Part shown: piece after piece, positions 1-5,129 of the stretch
Numbering within the stretch: position 1 is the stretch's first letter
Layout of the letters: each line of letters opens with the position of its first letter
Source of the DNA: Nostoc sp. GT001
GTDB taxonomy: Bacteria; Cyanobacteriota; Cyanobacteriia; Cyanobacteriales; Nostocaceae
DNA: 5,129 bases
Direction: 5' to 3'
Assembly: GCF_030382115.1 (NCBI RefSeq)
Contig: NZ_JAUDRJ010000003.1
Span: 2,070,869-2,075,997 of the forward strand
The notes under the pieces: model-generated
Database searches by the model: none
Seen by the model: the letters and a program-made list of their open reading frames with translations, nothing else
Told to the model about the DNA's origin: nothing
Translations under genes and position numbers: made by a program

Positions 1-3
1 GCT

Positions 4-8
4 GGGAG
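4..8 (+). promoter_or_regulatory. Ribosome binding site of glgC
   Basis: The purine stretch GGGAG lies 7 nt before a GTG codon at 16-18. This spacing, together with the protein beginning directly in the conserved [20 protein letters not shown] N-terminus, supports GTG rather than an internal ATG as the start. Any promoter lies upstream of the window. Confidence 0.7.
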
Positions 9-15
9 AAATTTT

Positions 16-1305
16 GTGAAAAAAGTTTTATCAATCATCCTTGGTGGTGGCGCGGGTACTCGGCTTTACCCACTAACCAAACTACGCGCTAAACCAGCAG
101 TACCAGTGGCGGGTAAGTATCGCTTAATCGATATCCCTGTTAGTAACTGCATAAATTCCGAAATATTCAAAATCTACGTCCTGACACAATTCAACTCAGC
201 TTCCCTGAATCGTCACATCGCCCGTACTTACAACTTTACTGGTTTCAATGAAGGGTTTGTAGAAGTGCTAGCCGCACAACAAACACCAGAAAACCCCAAC
301 TGGTTCCAAGGTACAGCCGATGCTGTACGTCAGTACCTCTGGTTAATGGAAGAATGGAATGCAGACGAATATCTAATTCTCTCAGGCGATCATCTCTACC
401 GCATGGATTATCGCCAGTTTATCCAGCGCCATAGAGAAACGGGGGCTGATATTACTCTCTCAGTCATCCCCATTGATGAGCGCCGCGCCTCAGATTTTGG
501 TTTGATGAAAATTGATGATTCTGGTAGGATAATCGATTTTAGCGAAAAACCAAAAGGTGAAGCGTTAATCAAAATGCGTGTTGATACAAGCGTACTAGGA
601 TTAACAAAAGAACAAGCCCAAGAGCAGCCTTACATCGCCTCAATGGGGATTTATGTCTTTAAAAAAGAGGTTTTGTTCAAGTTGTTGAGAGAAGGTACAG
701 AAAGGACTGATTTCGGCAAAGAAATTATTCCTGATGCCTCTAAAGATTACAACGTTCAAGCTTATCTTTTTGATGACTACTGGGAAGATATTGGAACAAT
801 CGAAGCATTTTATCATGCAAATCTAGCGCTGACTCAGCAGCCCCAGCCACCTTTTAGTTTCTACGATGAAAAAGCACCAATTTATACCCGCGCTCGCTAC
901 TTACCTCCAAGTAAACTTTTAGATTGCCAGGTAACAGAATCAATTATCGGCGAAGGTTGTATCTTGAAAAATTGCCGCATTCAACATTCAGTTTTGGGAG
1001 TGCGATCGCGAATTGAATCTGGTTGTGTCATCGAAGAGTCCTTACTCATGGGTGCAGATTTTTACCAACCTTTTGTAGAACGCCAATGTAACCTAGAAAA
1101 AGGTGAAATTCCTGTAGGTATTGGTACTGACTCGATTATTCGCGGTGCCATCATTGATAAAAATGCCAGTATCGGTCACGATGTCAAAATCATCAATAAA
1201 GATAACGTGCAAGAAGCTGACCGAGAAAGTCAAGGTTTCTACATCCGTAGTGGCATCGTTGTCGTGATGAAAAATGCTGTAATTCCTGATGGAACAATCA
1301 TTTAA
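16..1305 (+). CDS. glgC: Glucose-1-phosphate adenylyltransferase (ADP-glucose pyrophosphorylase)
   Basis: GlgC catalyses ATP + glucose-1-phosphate to ADP-glucose + PPi, the committed step of glycogen synthesis in the cytoplasm; bacterial and cyanobacterial enzymes are homotetramers. The 429-residue length equals that of the Anabaena enzyme. Seen directly: the nucleotidyltransferase signature [12 protein letters not shown] (residues 10-21), the [19 protein letters not shown] block (26-44), the active-site segment GDHLYRMDY (124-132), and FSEKP (175-179), whose K178 corresponds to the glucose-1-phosphate-binding lysine. A left-handed beta-helix type C-terminal domain follows from about 300. By numbering, R294, K382 and K419 coincide with residues reported in Anabaena for phosphate inhibition (R294) and 3-phosphoglycerate activation (K382, K419), so normal photosynthesis-linked allostery is inferred. 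It starts with GTG after a well-placed GGAG and ends at TAA 1303-1305. One HIP1 octamer lies inside (1002-1009). The gene appears intact. Confidence 0.98.
   Translation: MKKVLSIILGGGAGTRLYPLTKLRAKPAVPVAGKYRLIDIPVSNCINSEIFKIYVLTQFNSASLNRHIARTYNFTGFNEGFVEVLAAQQTPENPNWFQGTADAVRQYLWLMEEWNADEYLILSGDHLYRMDYRQFIQRHRETGADITLSVIPIDERRASDFGLMKIDDSGRIIDFSEKPKGEALIKMRVDTSVLGLTKEQAQEQPYIASMGIYVFKKEVLFKLLREGTERTDFGKEIIPDASKDYNVQAYLFDDYWEDIGTIEAFYHANLALTQQPQPPFSFYDEKAPIYTRARYLPPSKLLDCQVTESIIGEGCILKNCRIQHSVLGVRSRIESGCVIEESLLMGADFYQPFVERQCNLEKGEIPVGIGTDSIIRGAIIDKNASIGHDVKIINKDNVQEADRESQGFYIRSGIVVVMKNAVIPDGTII
1002..1009. repeat. HIP1 octamer GCGATCGC
   Basis: A perfect copy of the highly iterated palindrome of cyanobacterial genomes, lying inside the C-terminal part of glgC. 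It is an organism marker, not a site with known local function. Confidence 0.9.
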
Positions 1306-1307
1306 TA

Positions 1308-1346
1308 GTTAGGAGTTAGGAGTTAGGAGTTAGGAGTTAGGAGTTA
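1308..1346 (+). repeat. Tandem heptamer array (GTTAGGA)x5 plus GTTA, STRR type
   Basis: Five perfect head-to-tail copies of GTTAGGA (1308-1342) are followed by a partial GTTA. The array fills almost the whole 41-nt gap between the glgC stop and the downstream ATG. Such short tandemly repeated repetitive sequences with a 7-bp unit are known from Nostocales. Each junction makes AGGAG, a Shine-Dalgarno-like core; the copy at 1339-1343 is only 3 nt from the ATG at 1347, the previous one at 1332-1336 is 10 nt away. Copy number in such arrays often varies between strains. Confidence 0.95.
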
Positions 1347-1895
1347 ATGACTAAAAATTCTGATTACTCCTCACTTCTTACTTCTCACTGCTCACTTTTT
1401 TTGCTGATTGGTCTTCCAGGAAGCGGGAAGTCAACTTTGGCAAAACAATTACTGACACAATCCCCTCAAATGGCGCTAATTTCTACCGATGCCATTCGGG
1501 GGAAATTGTTCGGTTCCCAAGCTGTTCAAGGACCGTGGTTACTGATTTGGCGCGAAATTGAGTGGCAATTTCAGCAAGCTATTTCCACAACTAATACAGC
1601 TATTTTTGATGCCACCAATGCCCAACGCCGCCATCGTCGTGAAGTCATTGCTTTAGCCCGTAACTTGGGCTTTACCGACATTAGGGGAATTTGGGTGGAT
1701 ACACCAGTTTGGCTGTGTTTGGCACGGAATAAAAGGCGATCGCGCCAAGTTCCAGAAGAAATTATTTTGCGGATGCACCGTCAACTCCGGGATGCTCCCC
1801 CAAGTCGGGAAGAAGGACTAGACAGCCTCAGCCGCTTATCAGAAAAATCGGAGTACGGGAATTGCGATTCCTTGGTGAGCGAGAACCACACTTGA
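1347..1895 (+). CDS. P-loop ATP-binding protein, AAA_33/zeta-toxin-like small-molecule or nucleotide kinase
   Basis: A 182-residue predicted cytoplasmic kinase of unknown substrate. Visible motifs: Walker A GLPGSGKST (22-30), a substrate-side STDAIR segment (46-51, acidic D48), FDATN (87-91), and a basic lid-like region RNKRRSRQVPEE (127-138) followed by RMHRQLRDAPPSREEG. This order is typical of the AAA_33 group, which includes polynucleotide-kinase-like and zeta-like proteins. No antitoxin-like partner is adjacent, so a toxin role is not supported. Residues 7-17 are encoded by degenerate 7-bp repeats and look unlike protein sequence. An in-frame TTG at 1401, three codons before the P-loop glycine, would give a start fitting the domain edge (about 164 residues) but lacks a clear Shine-Dalgarno. 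The last ~20 residues after the conserved EGLDSL block are low-complexity and polar and may be a decayed or lineage-specific tail. It may be co-transcribed with glgC (41-nt gap). Confidence 0.8.
   Translation: MTKNSDYSSLLTSHCSLFLLIGLPGSGKSTLAKQLLTQSPQMALISTDAIRGKLFGSQAVQGPWLLIWREIEWQFQQAISTTNTAIFDATNAQRRHRREVIALARNLGFTDIRGIWVDTPVWLCLARNKRRSRQVPEEIILRMHRQLRDAPPSREEGLDSLSRLSEKSEYGNCDSLVSENHT
1364..1398 (+). repeat. Degenerate heptamer array inside the annotated 5' end of the kinase gene
   Basis: Five consecutive 7-mers read TTACTCC, TCACTTC, TTACTTC, TCACTGC and TCACTTT. In reverse complement each resembles GGAGTTA, the unit of the array at 1308-1346, with most differences being G-to-A changes that still allow G-U pairing. 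The two arrays therefore form an inverted pair around a 17-nt spacer (1347-1363). Confidence 0.75.
1736..1743. repeat. HIP1 octamer GCGATCGC
   Basis: A perfect copy inside the kinase gene, in the codons of the basic lid-like segment. Confidence 0.9.
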
Positions 1896-2009
1896 TTTTC
1901 TATATTTTTTGTTAATTTGAAATCATATTCTTTTTGTTTGGCACCATACCAGGCAAATTAAACATCTCTCTTCTAAAACATAACGGGAATTTCTATAGGA
2001 GGCTGGTAG
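1896..2009 (+). promoter_or_regulatory. Upstream region of dnaJ with strong ribosome binding site
   Basis: This AT-rich 114-nt gap separates the kinase stop from dnaJ. AGGAGG at 1997-2002 sits 7 nt before ATG 2010 and is close to an ideal Shine-Dalgarno, so efficient translation and this start are well supported. I looked for -35/-10 pairs and a CIRCE operator (TTAGCACTC-N9-GAGTGCTAA) and found neither convincingly, so the promoter position is unknown. Confidence 0.6.
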
Positions 2010-3023
2010 ATGGCTGCAACCGACTTCAAAGACTATTACGCTATTTTGGGAGTCAGCAAGACTGCCAGTGCAGAGGAAATTAAACAAGCCTTTCGTAAAC
2101 TAGCCCGCAAATACCATCCTGATGTCAACCCAAACAACAAACAGGCAGAGGCACGCTTCAAAGAAGTTAGCGAAGCCTACGAAGTTGTGTCAGACCCAGA
2201 TAAACGTAAAAAGTACGACCAATTCGGTCAATATTGGAAACAAGCTGGTGAAGGTTTCCCATCTGGCGGTGCTGGCTCAGATATGGGTAACTTTGACTTC
2301 AGTCAATACGGCAATTTTGATGAGTTCATTAATGAGTTGCTAGGACGCTTTGGTGGTCCTCCCCCTCGTGGTGCGGGGCGCCAAAGTCAGGCACGAAGTC
2401 ACTCTTACCGCACTTCTCCAGGTACTTCAACCCATTTTAGCAGCAGCTTTAACGATTTTGGGTTTCAAGATGGAGGTGCGGGTAGTACCCAGGATAGTGA
2501 AGCTGCGATCGCTCTAACTTTTGCTGAAGCATTTAATGGTGTGAAAAAGCGCTTCAGTTTAGGTAACGAAACAATAGATGTCAACATTCCATCTGGGGCT
2601 AAAACTGGTACTCGCTTACGGGTGCGGGGCAAAGGTCAAATTAACCCCATGACTCAACAACGGGGGGATTTATACTTAAAAGTCGAACTTCAGCCGCACA
2701 CCTTCTTTCAAATGGAAGGCGATAACTTGGTATGCGAAGTGCCAATCACACCAGATGAAGCGACTCTGGGAGCATCTATTGATGTACCCACTCCCGATGG
2801 TTCAGTTAATGTCAAACTACCAGCAGGAGTCCGTTCTGGTCAATCTCTACGTTTACGTGGCAAAGGTTGGCCCCTCCCGAAAGGTGGACGCGGCGATCAG
2901 TTGGTGAAAGTGGCGATTGTTCCACCAAAAGACCTCAGCCAACAAGAGCGGGAATATTATGAAAAAATCCGGGCTATACGTACTTATAATCCCCGTAGTC
3001 ATTTGAACCAATTCAGGCTTTAA
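2010..3023 (+). CDS. dnaJ: DnaJ/Hsp40 co-chaperone, type II (no zinc finger)
   Basis: A J-domain protein of 337 residues that would recruit unfolded clients to DnaK (Hsp70) and stimulate its ATPase in the cytoplasm. The J-domain spans about residues 8-70 with the catalytic HPD at 36-38 and KKYDQFG at 67-73. A Gly/Phe-rich region (about 72-118) and a Ser/Gly-rich linker (about 119-160) follow, then two beta-sandwich client-binding domains (about 163-305) with the paired signatures [17 protein letters not shown] and [17 protein letters not shown]. There are no CxxCxGxG repeats; the only cysteine is C242, so this is a type II/CbpA-like protein and not classical DnaJ. Cyanobacteria carry several dnaJ paralogs and I cannot assign a number. 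Start ATG follows a strong AGGAGG; the gene ends with two tandem TAA codons (3021-3026). No dnaK or grpE is in the window. One HIP1 site lies at 2505-2512. Confidence 0.95.
   Translation: MAATDFKDYYAILGVSKTASAEEIKQAFRKLARKYHPDVNPNNKQAEARFKEVSEAYEVVSDPDKRKKYDQFGQYWKQAGEGFPSGGAGSDMGNFDFSQYGNFDEFINELLGRFGGPPPRGAGRQSQARSHSYRTSPGTSTHFSSSFNDFGFQDGGAGSTQDSEAAIALTFAEAFNGVKKRFSLGNETIDVNIPSGAKTGTRLRVRGKGQINPMTQQRGDLYLKVELQPHTFFQMEGDNLVCEVPITPDEATLGASIDVPTPDGSVNVKLPAGVRSGQSLRLRGKGWPLPKGGRGDQLVKVAIVPPKDLSQQEREYYEKIRAIRTYNPRSHLNQFRL
2505..2512. repeat. HIP1 octamer GCGATCGC
   Basis: A perfect copy inside dnaJ, at the start of the first client-binding domain. Confidence 0.9.
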
Positions 3024-3230
3024 TAAGCAAAAAGAGAATCCCCATAATTAAAATCTCGTCATTACCCACATTTTGGTAACAGTCAAAGTATTATGCTAAA
3101 CCACATCCTGTCCAAAACTTAAGTTCTGCGGCTTTGATCTACTGTTCACTCAAGTGGACTTGAATCATGTTCAGGTGAGTGTTTAACCGAACTTGAGATG
3201 AATTGTTGTTTAGTCCAGTTAAGAGAACTT

Positions 3231-3272
3231 GAACTATTAGCCTTGGAATTGTATTTCGAGGCAAAATAGTTC
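3231..3272. repeat. Stem-loop, 8-bp plus 4-bp stem
   Basis: GAACTATT (3231-3238) pairs perfectly with AATAGTTC (3265-3272). Across a small 1x2 internal loop, GCCT (3240-3243) pairs with AGGC (3259-3262), leaving a 15-nt loop. There is no following T-run, so it is not a standard terminator. Its role is unknown. Confidence 0.6.
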
Positions 3273-3372
3273 TAATTGGTAAGCTGTTCCACATTTAAAT
3301 TGCATAATTACGGCGGGCAAGATGCCATTGGTGTCAAGTTAAGCTCAAACTTATACCGATTTGAAAAAAGAA

Positions 3373-3475
3373 TGTGACAGATGTTAAAAAAATAGAGAGG
3401 TGGTATTAAGGGTGTGTAATGGCAGGGATAACGCATATCGAGATACAACCCACCTTCCGCACCCTAACTGTCACA
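3373..3475. repeat. Imperfect inverted repeat, possible decayed mobile-element ends
   Basis: TGTGACAG (3373-3380) is the perfect reverse complement of CTGTCACA (3468-3475). Further in, TTAAGGGTG (3406-3414) matches CACCCTAA (3460-3467) with one bulged base, and GGTGG (3399-3403) could alternatively pair with CCACC (3450-3454). No matching target-site duplication is seen at the outer edges. Confidence 0.4.
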
Positions 3476-3531
3476 CATCAACAAAAAGCTGACGTAGTAG
3501 TACATAGGAACTAAGTTAGATTCAAGATTCC

Positions 3532-3566
3532 AGAGACTTAATGAGAACAAGTAGTATTAAGTCTCT
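3532..3566. repeat. Perfect 11-bp inverted repeat upstream of the IS1634-type transposase remnant
   Basis: AGAGACTTAAT (3532-3542) and ATTAAGTCTCT (3556-3566) form an uninterrupted 11-bp stem with a 13-nt loop. It ends 86 nt before the transposase ATG. The following bases (TTGATTTGG) are not a T-run. Hairpins ahead of transposase genes are known in some insertion sequences to limit expression from outside transcription; that role here is inference. Confidence 0.7.
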
Positions 3567-3652
3567 TGATTTGGCGAGAAGAGGAAATTTTGTGACGAAG
3601 ACAGAAAAAAGGAAAAACTTCATAGTGAAAAGAATTAATTGATAACAAAAAG

Positions 3653-3805
3653 ATGAATGAGAGAATTGCAACAGAAGTCGTGGAGAATACTGTTGTGATT
3701 TTGAATACCAAAGACATTGAAATTCAGAACATAGACCATTTAGGGATAGTAGCAGGAATCATAGACGCGATAGGATTAGTAGAAACAATACAGCACTTCC
3801 GTTAG
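3653..3805 (+). pseudogene. IS1634-type (DUF4277) transposase, N-terminal fragment
   Basis: The frame from ATG 3653 encodes 50 residues. Its middle, EIQNIDHLGIVAGIIDAIGL (residues 23-42), strongly resembles the N-terminal DUF4277 segment of cyanobacterial IS1634-family DDE transposases. Full-length members are several hundred residues, so only about 10% remains and no catalytic residue is present. Recognisable homology ends at about VETI (codon at 3788-3790). The final QHFR and the TAG (3803-3805) are supplied by the adjoining MITE-like element. No Shine-Dalgarno precedes the ATG. The fragment cannot be functional. The family call is from memory of the motif, without a search. Confidence 0.8.
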
Positions 3806-3891
3806 CTATGAGGTACATCCTCAAATCTGAAAGCTTTGATAGGAGAGGACAAGAAGAAAAACTGTATTGCATAATAGCCGGAAGCGCTGTA
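3789..3891. mobile_element. MITE-like element with 13-bp terminal inverted repeats
   Basis: TACAGCACTTCCG (3789-3801) matches the reverse complement of CGGAAGCGCTGTA (3879-3891) at 12 of 13 positions. Similarity continues inward with a gap (GCTAT at 3805-3809 against ATAGC at 3873-3877, then a related TAC on each side). The interior is too short for a transposase. Two boundary readings are possible: a 103-bp element flanked by AACAA on both sides (3784-3788 and 3892-3896), or a 99-bp element starting at CAGC and flanked by TA, as in IS630/mariner-type insertions. It separates the IS1634-type fragment from the truncated IS630-type gene. It may be an independent MITE or the fused ends of a deleted insertion sequence; its parent family is not identified. 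Confidence 0.6.
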
Positions 3892-4652
3892 AACAAATAA
3901 CTTTCGCACCTACAGCTTCAATCATTGGCACAATTGAATCTAGTTTATGTGCAGATAAATTATCCATTACTACCACTGCTCCTGACCATAAATGTGGTAC
4001 TAAAAACTTCTCAACAAATAATTCAAATGCAATGCCGTCCATTGAACCATTCATTGTCATTAATGCAACTACTTTGTTAATACTAATTGCTGCAATTACT
4101 GTAACTTTTGAGCCTCTATAGAATGGGCTGAGAGAGTAAGCTCTTGTTCCCATTTGTGAACGCGCATGAGTCCTCATTAACCCAAGTAGAACCCCAGTTT
4201 CATCCAAAAATACTAAGTTTTCTGGCTCTATATGTTTGACCTTTTCCCAATAATCTAATCTTAAATTTAGAACTCTCTCTGTCCCCGTTTGGGTACTCCG
4301 CTTTGTTTTTTTTTCGATTTAATCCTAATTTTTGTAAGGCACGACACATTGCACTTTGACCCACCCAATTGCCAGTCTTGTCTGCAAATAATTCACACAA
4401 CTCTATCAATGTTGCATCTGGATGTGCTTCAACTAATTCCCTTAACTCTGTGTCAGCATTTGTTAAATGACTAAATTGTGGCTTTCCTCGCGGCTTGGAT
4501 TGTAAATTTCCTTCAACTTTTTGTTGTTTTACAAGTTTTTGTACTAAACTCTTTGAGACGGAAAATATGTTAGCCACTTTCCTGATTGAGATGTTTTTCT
4601 CAAGATGTGCTGCAACTATTTTTTCTCGAAGATCGACAGAGTAGGACTTCAT
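3891..4652 (-). pseudogene. IS630-type transposase, frameshifted and 3'-truncated
   Basis: Read from ATG at 4652 downward. The first frame gives MKSYSVDLREKIVAAH, a helix-turn-helix (about 21-44), and a second DNA-binding region with TLIELCELFADKTG (81-94), typical of IS630-family N-termini. After residue ~112 it enters a run of nine A (4306-4314 on this strand's complement), and the original frame degenerates to a stop at 4200-4202. One A fewer restores the family sequence (KKTKRSTQTGTERVLNLRLDYWEK...), which continues through FLDETG (first catalytic D, codon 4202-4204) and VVVMDNLSAHK (second D, codon 3962-3964). Homology stops at AKVICL at about 3891, just before the expected SPYSP...NPIE block carrying the third catalytic glutamate. 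The codon at 4207 in the second frame is TTG within the protein, not a real start. No Shine-Dalgarno precedes 4652. It is non-functional as it stands. Confidence 0.85.
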
Positions 4653-4716
4653 TTAAAAGTAAGTAGGTCAACCAAAAAAAACGTAAGATAGATAGAGTGC
4701 AGAAATCAAGTGATAG
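4653..4716. other. 64-bp spacer between two divergent IS630-type transposase genes
   Basis: This spacer must contain the 5' ends of both insertion sequences, yet the two proteins differ clearly, so they are separate elements. It holds an A8 run (4674-4681) and GATAGATAGA (4687-4696). No Shine-Dalgarno is obvious for either start. The junction cannot be placed, because the partner ends of both elements are missing (one deleted, one beyond the window); several TA dinucleotides could be target sites. Confidence 0.5.
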
Positions 4717-5129
4717 ATGATGCCTAGCGCGTTAAGAATAATACTAACTACTGAAGAAGACCTGACACTAAAAGAACTCAGTTGTGCAGATAAAGTACCA
4801 CATCGAACCAAACAAAGAGCGATCGCTTTGCGCCTCAATGCCCACGGATGGAATGTACCTCAGATTGCAAAGTATTTAGGTTGGGCACAACAAACGGTCA
4901 GGCAGACAATAAAACGCTGGCAATTTCAAGGGTTAGGAGGTTTGTGGGAAGCGCCAGGACGTGGAAAAAAGAGTACTTGGCAAGAAGAAGATTGGCAAGT
5001 AGTAGAAGAATGCTTGGGACAAAATCGTCGTTACAGTGCTCGGCAGCTAAGTCAAAAGCTATTTGAGGAACGACAAATCGAACTAGGAGCCGAACAAATC
5101 AGGCGACTACTCAAAAAAAGGGGTGGTAT
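4717..5129 (+). CDS. IS630-type transposase, N-terminal part (runs off window end)
   Basis: The frame is open from ATGATG at 4717-4722 to the last base; a TAG at 4714-4716 fixes the 5' limit. From the second ATG, 136 complete codons are visible. The product begins MPSALRIILTTEEDL, contains a helix-turn-helix of the IS630 type (about residues 28-67: HRTKQRAIALRLNAHG, VPQIAKYLG, TVRQTIKRW), then GLWEAPGRGKKS (74-85), and a winged-helix segment YSARQLSQKLFEE...QIRRLLKKRGG (105-136). This matches the N-terminus of IS630-family DDE transposases related to the 'HTH_29/HTH_33' group. The catalytic domain would follow outside the window. It carries a HIP1 site (4819-4826) and shows no frameshift, so it may be a younger insertion than the remnant beside it. 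Intactness cannot be judged here. Confidence 0.85.
   Translation, partial: MMPSALRIILTTEEDLTLKELSCADKVPHRTKQRAIALRLNAHGWNVPQIAKYLGWAQQTVRQTIKRWQFQGLGGLWEAPGRGKKSTWQEEDWQVVEECLGQNRRYSARQLSQKLFEERQIELGAEQIRRLLKKRGG
4819..4826. repeat. HIP1 octamer GCGATCGC
   Basis: A perfect copy within the + strand IS630-type transposase (codons for RAIA). Its presence in a mobile gene suggests long residence in cyanobacterial genomes. Confidence 0.85.

Larger units (their letters stand above)
3024..3652. other. Gene-free region between dnaJ and the insertion-sequence remnants
   Basis: No recognisable gene is present on either strand in these 629 bases. The longest suggestive stretch is an open + frame at 3138-3269 with an internal ATG at 3198 (MNCCLVQLRELELLALELYF...); it has no Shine-Dalgarno and resembles nothing I know. 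The region does hold structure: the word ACTTGA at 3158, 3191 and 3227, a 10-bp palindrome AACTTAAGTT at 3116-3125, and dyads at 3231-3272, 3373-3475 and 3532-3566. The part from about 3480 on probably belongs to the left end of the IS1634-type element whose gene starts at 3653; no terminal repeat can be fixed because the other end is missing. No clear rho-independent terminator follows dnaJ. Confidence 0.6.
3653..5129. mobile_element. Patch of nested or abutting insertion-sequence remnants
   Basis: Four pieces abut with hardly any unrelated sequence between them: an IS1634-type 5' fragment (+), a short MITE-like element, a truncated IS630-type transposase (-), and a second IS630-type transposase (+) that continues past the window. 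The left limit is uncertain and may lie before 3653. The first and third pieces lack their distal parts, indicating deletion or recombination after successive insertions. The patch sits immediately downstream of a core gene region, in the gap after dnaJ. Confidence 0.75.

Noticed and set aside
1308..1398. Possible CRISPR array
   Set aside because: The units are 7 bp, directly adjacent and without spacers; this is a tandem short repeat.
1347..1895. Zeta toxin of a toxin-antitoxin pair
   Set aside because: The fold is shared with many kinases and no epsilon-like antitoxin gene is adjacent (glgC upstream, dnaJ downstream).
1909..1966. Possible sigma-70 promoter for dnaJ (TTGTTA/CATATT or TTGGCA/AACATC)
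   Set aside because: Spacing is wrong for the first pair (9 nt) and the -10 of the second is poor.
2122..2343. Open + frame of 73 codons inside dnaJ
   Set aside because: It lies in another frame of a clearly conserved gene and has no ribosome site or recognisable motif.
3062..3079. Terminator hairpin TTACC...GGTAA after dnaJ
   Set aside because: It has only a 5-bp stem with an 8-nt loop and no T-run, so it is too weak to call.
3810..3822. Small dyad GAGG-TACAT-CCTC inside the MITE-like element
   Set aside because: Its four-base arms are expected by chance at this scale.
3759..3872. Minus-strand 37-codon frame (MQYSFSSCPLLSKLSDLRMY...) across the MITE-like element
   Set aside because: It spans the element and runs into the antisense of the IS1634-type fragment. 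It is the kind of spurious frame that MITEs often create.
3867..4121. Open + frame opposite the IS630-type remnant
   Set aside because: It is antisense to sequence that encodes recognisable transposase motifs (DETG, MDNLSAHK). It is a shadow frame.
4289..4474. Open + frame opposite the transposase N-terminal half
   Set aside because: It is antisense to the helix-turn-helix region and contains no independent coding signal.
4848..5066. Open + frame of 72 codons
   Set aside because: It is an alternate frame of the second IS630-type transposase, whose frame from 4717 matches the family throughout.

Overview
The window looks like chromosomal DNA from a filamentous, Nostoc/Anabaena-type cyanobacterium. 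Three things point there: a GlgC whose length and allosteric residues match the Anabaena enzyme, four copies of the HIP1 octamer GCGATCGC, and tandem 7-bp repeats of the kind known as STRRs in Nostocales. The transposase fragments resemble families common in these genomes. This assignment rests on family knowledge and was not tested by a database search.

Layout. The first ~3 kb is ordinary core sequence, all on the + strand: glgC (16-1305, ADP-glucose pyrophosphorylase), a small P-loop kinase of the AAA_33/zeta-toxin-like fold (1347-1895), and a type II (zinc-finger-less) DnaJ co-chaperone (2010-3023). Between glgC and the kinase lie five perfect GTTAGGA heptamers. They are mirrored by five degenerate heptamers inside the annotated 5' end of the kinase, so the pair can fold into a long hairpin with the ATG in its loop. 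This makes the kinase start codon doubtful.

From 3024 to 3652 no gene is recognisable, but several dyads are present: 3231-3272, 3373-3475, and a perfect 11-bp stem at 3532-3566. The rest is an insertion-sequence graveyard: the first ~46 codons of an IS1634-type (DUF4277) transposase; a ~103-bp MITE-like element with 13-bp terminal inverted repeats; a minus-strand IS630-type transposase frameshifted at an A9 run and lacking its third catalytic acidic residue; and, diverging from it 64 bp away, the intact 5' part of a second, different IS630-type transposase that runs off the window end.

How the genes relate. GlgC makes the ADP-glucose used for glycogen synthesis. DnaJ stimulates DnaK ATPase in protein folding. 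The kinase has an unknown substrate. Nothing ties the three into one pathway beyond shared orientation. I see no defence system, CRISPR array, toxin-antitoxin pair or biosynthetic cluster. The points of real interest are the repeat hairpin at the kinase start, the MITE at a junction of two truncated transposases, the frameshifted A9 run, and the structured gene-free stretch.
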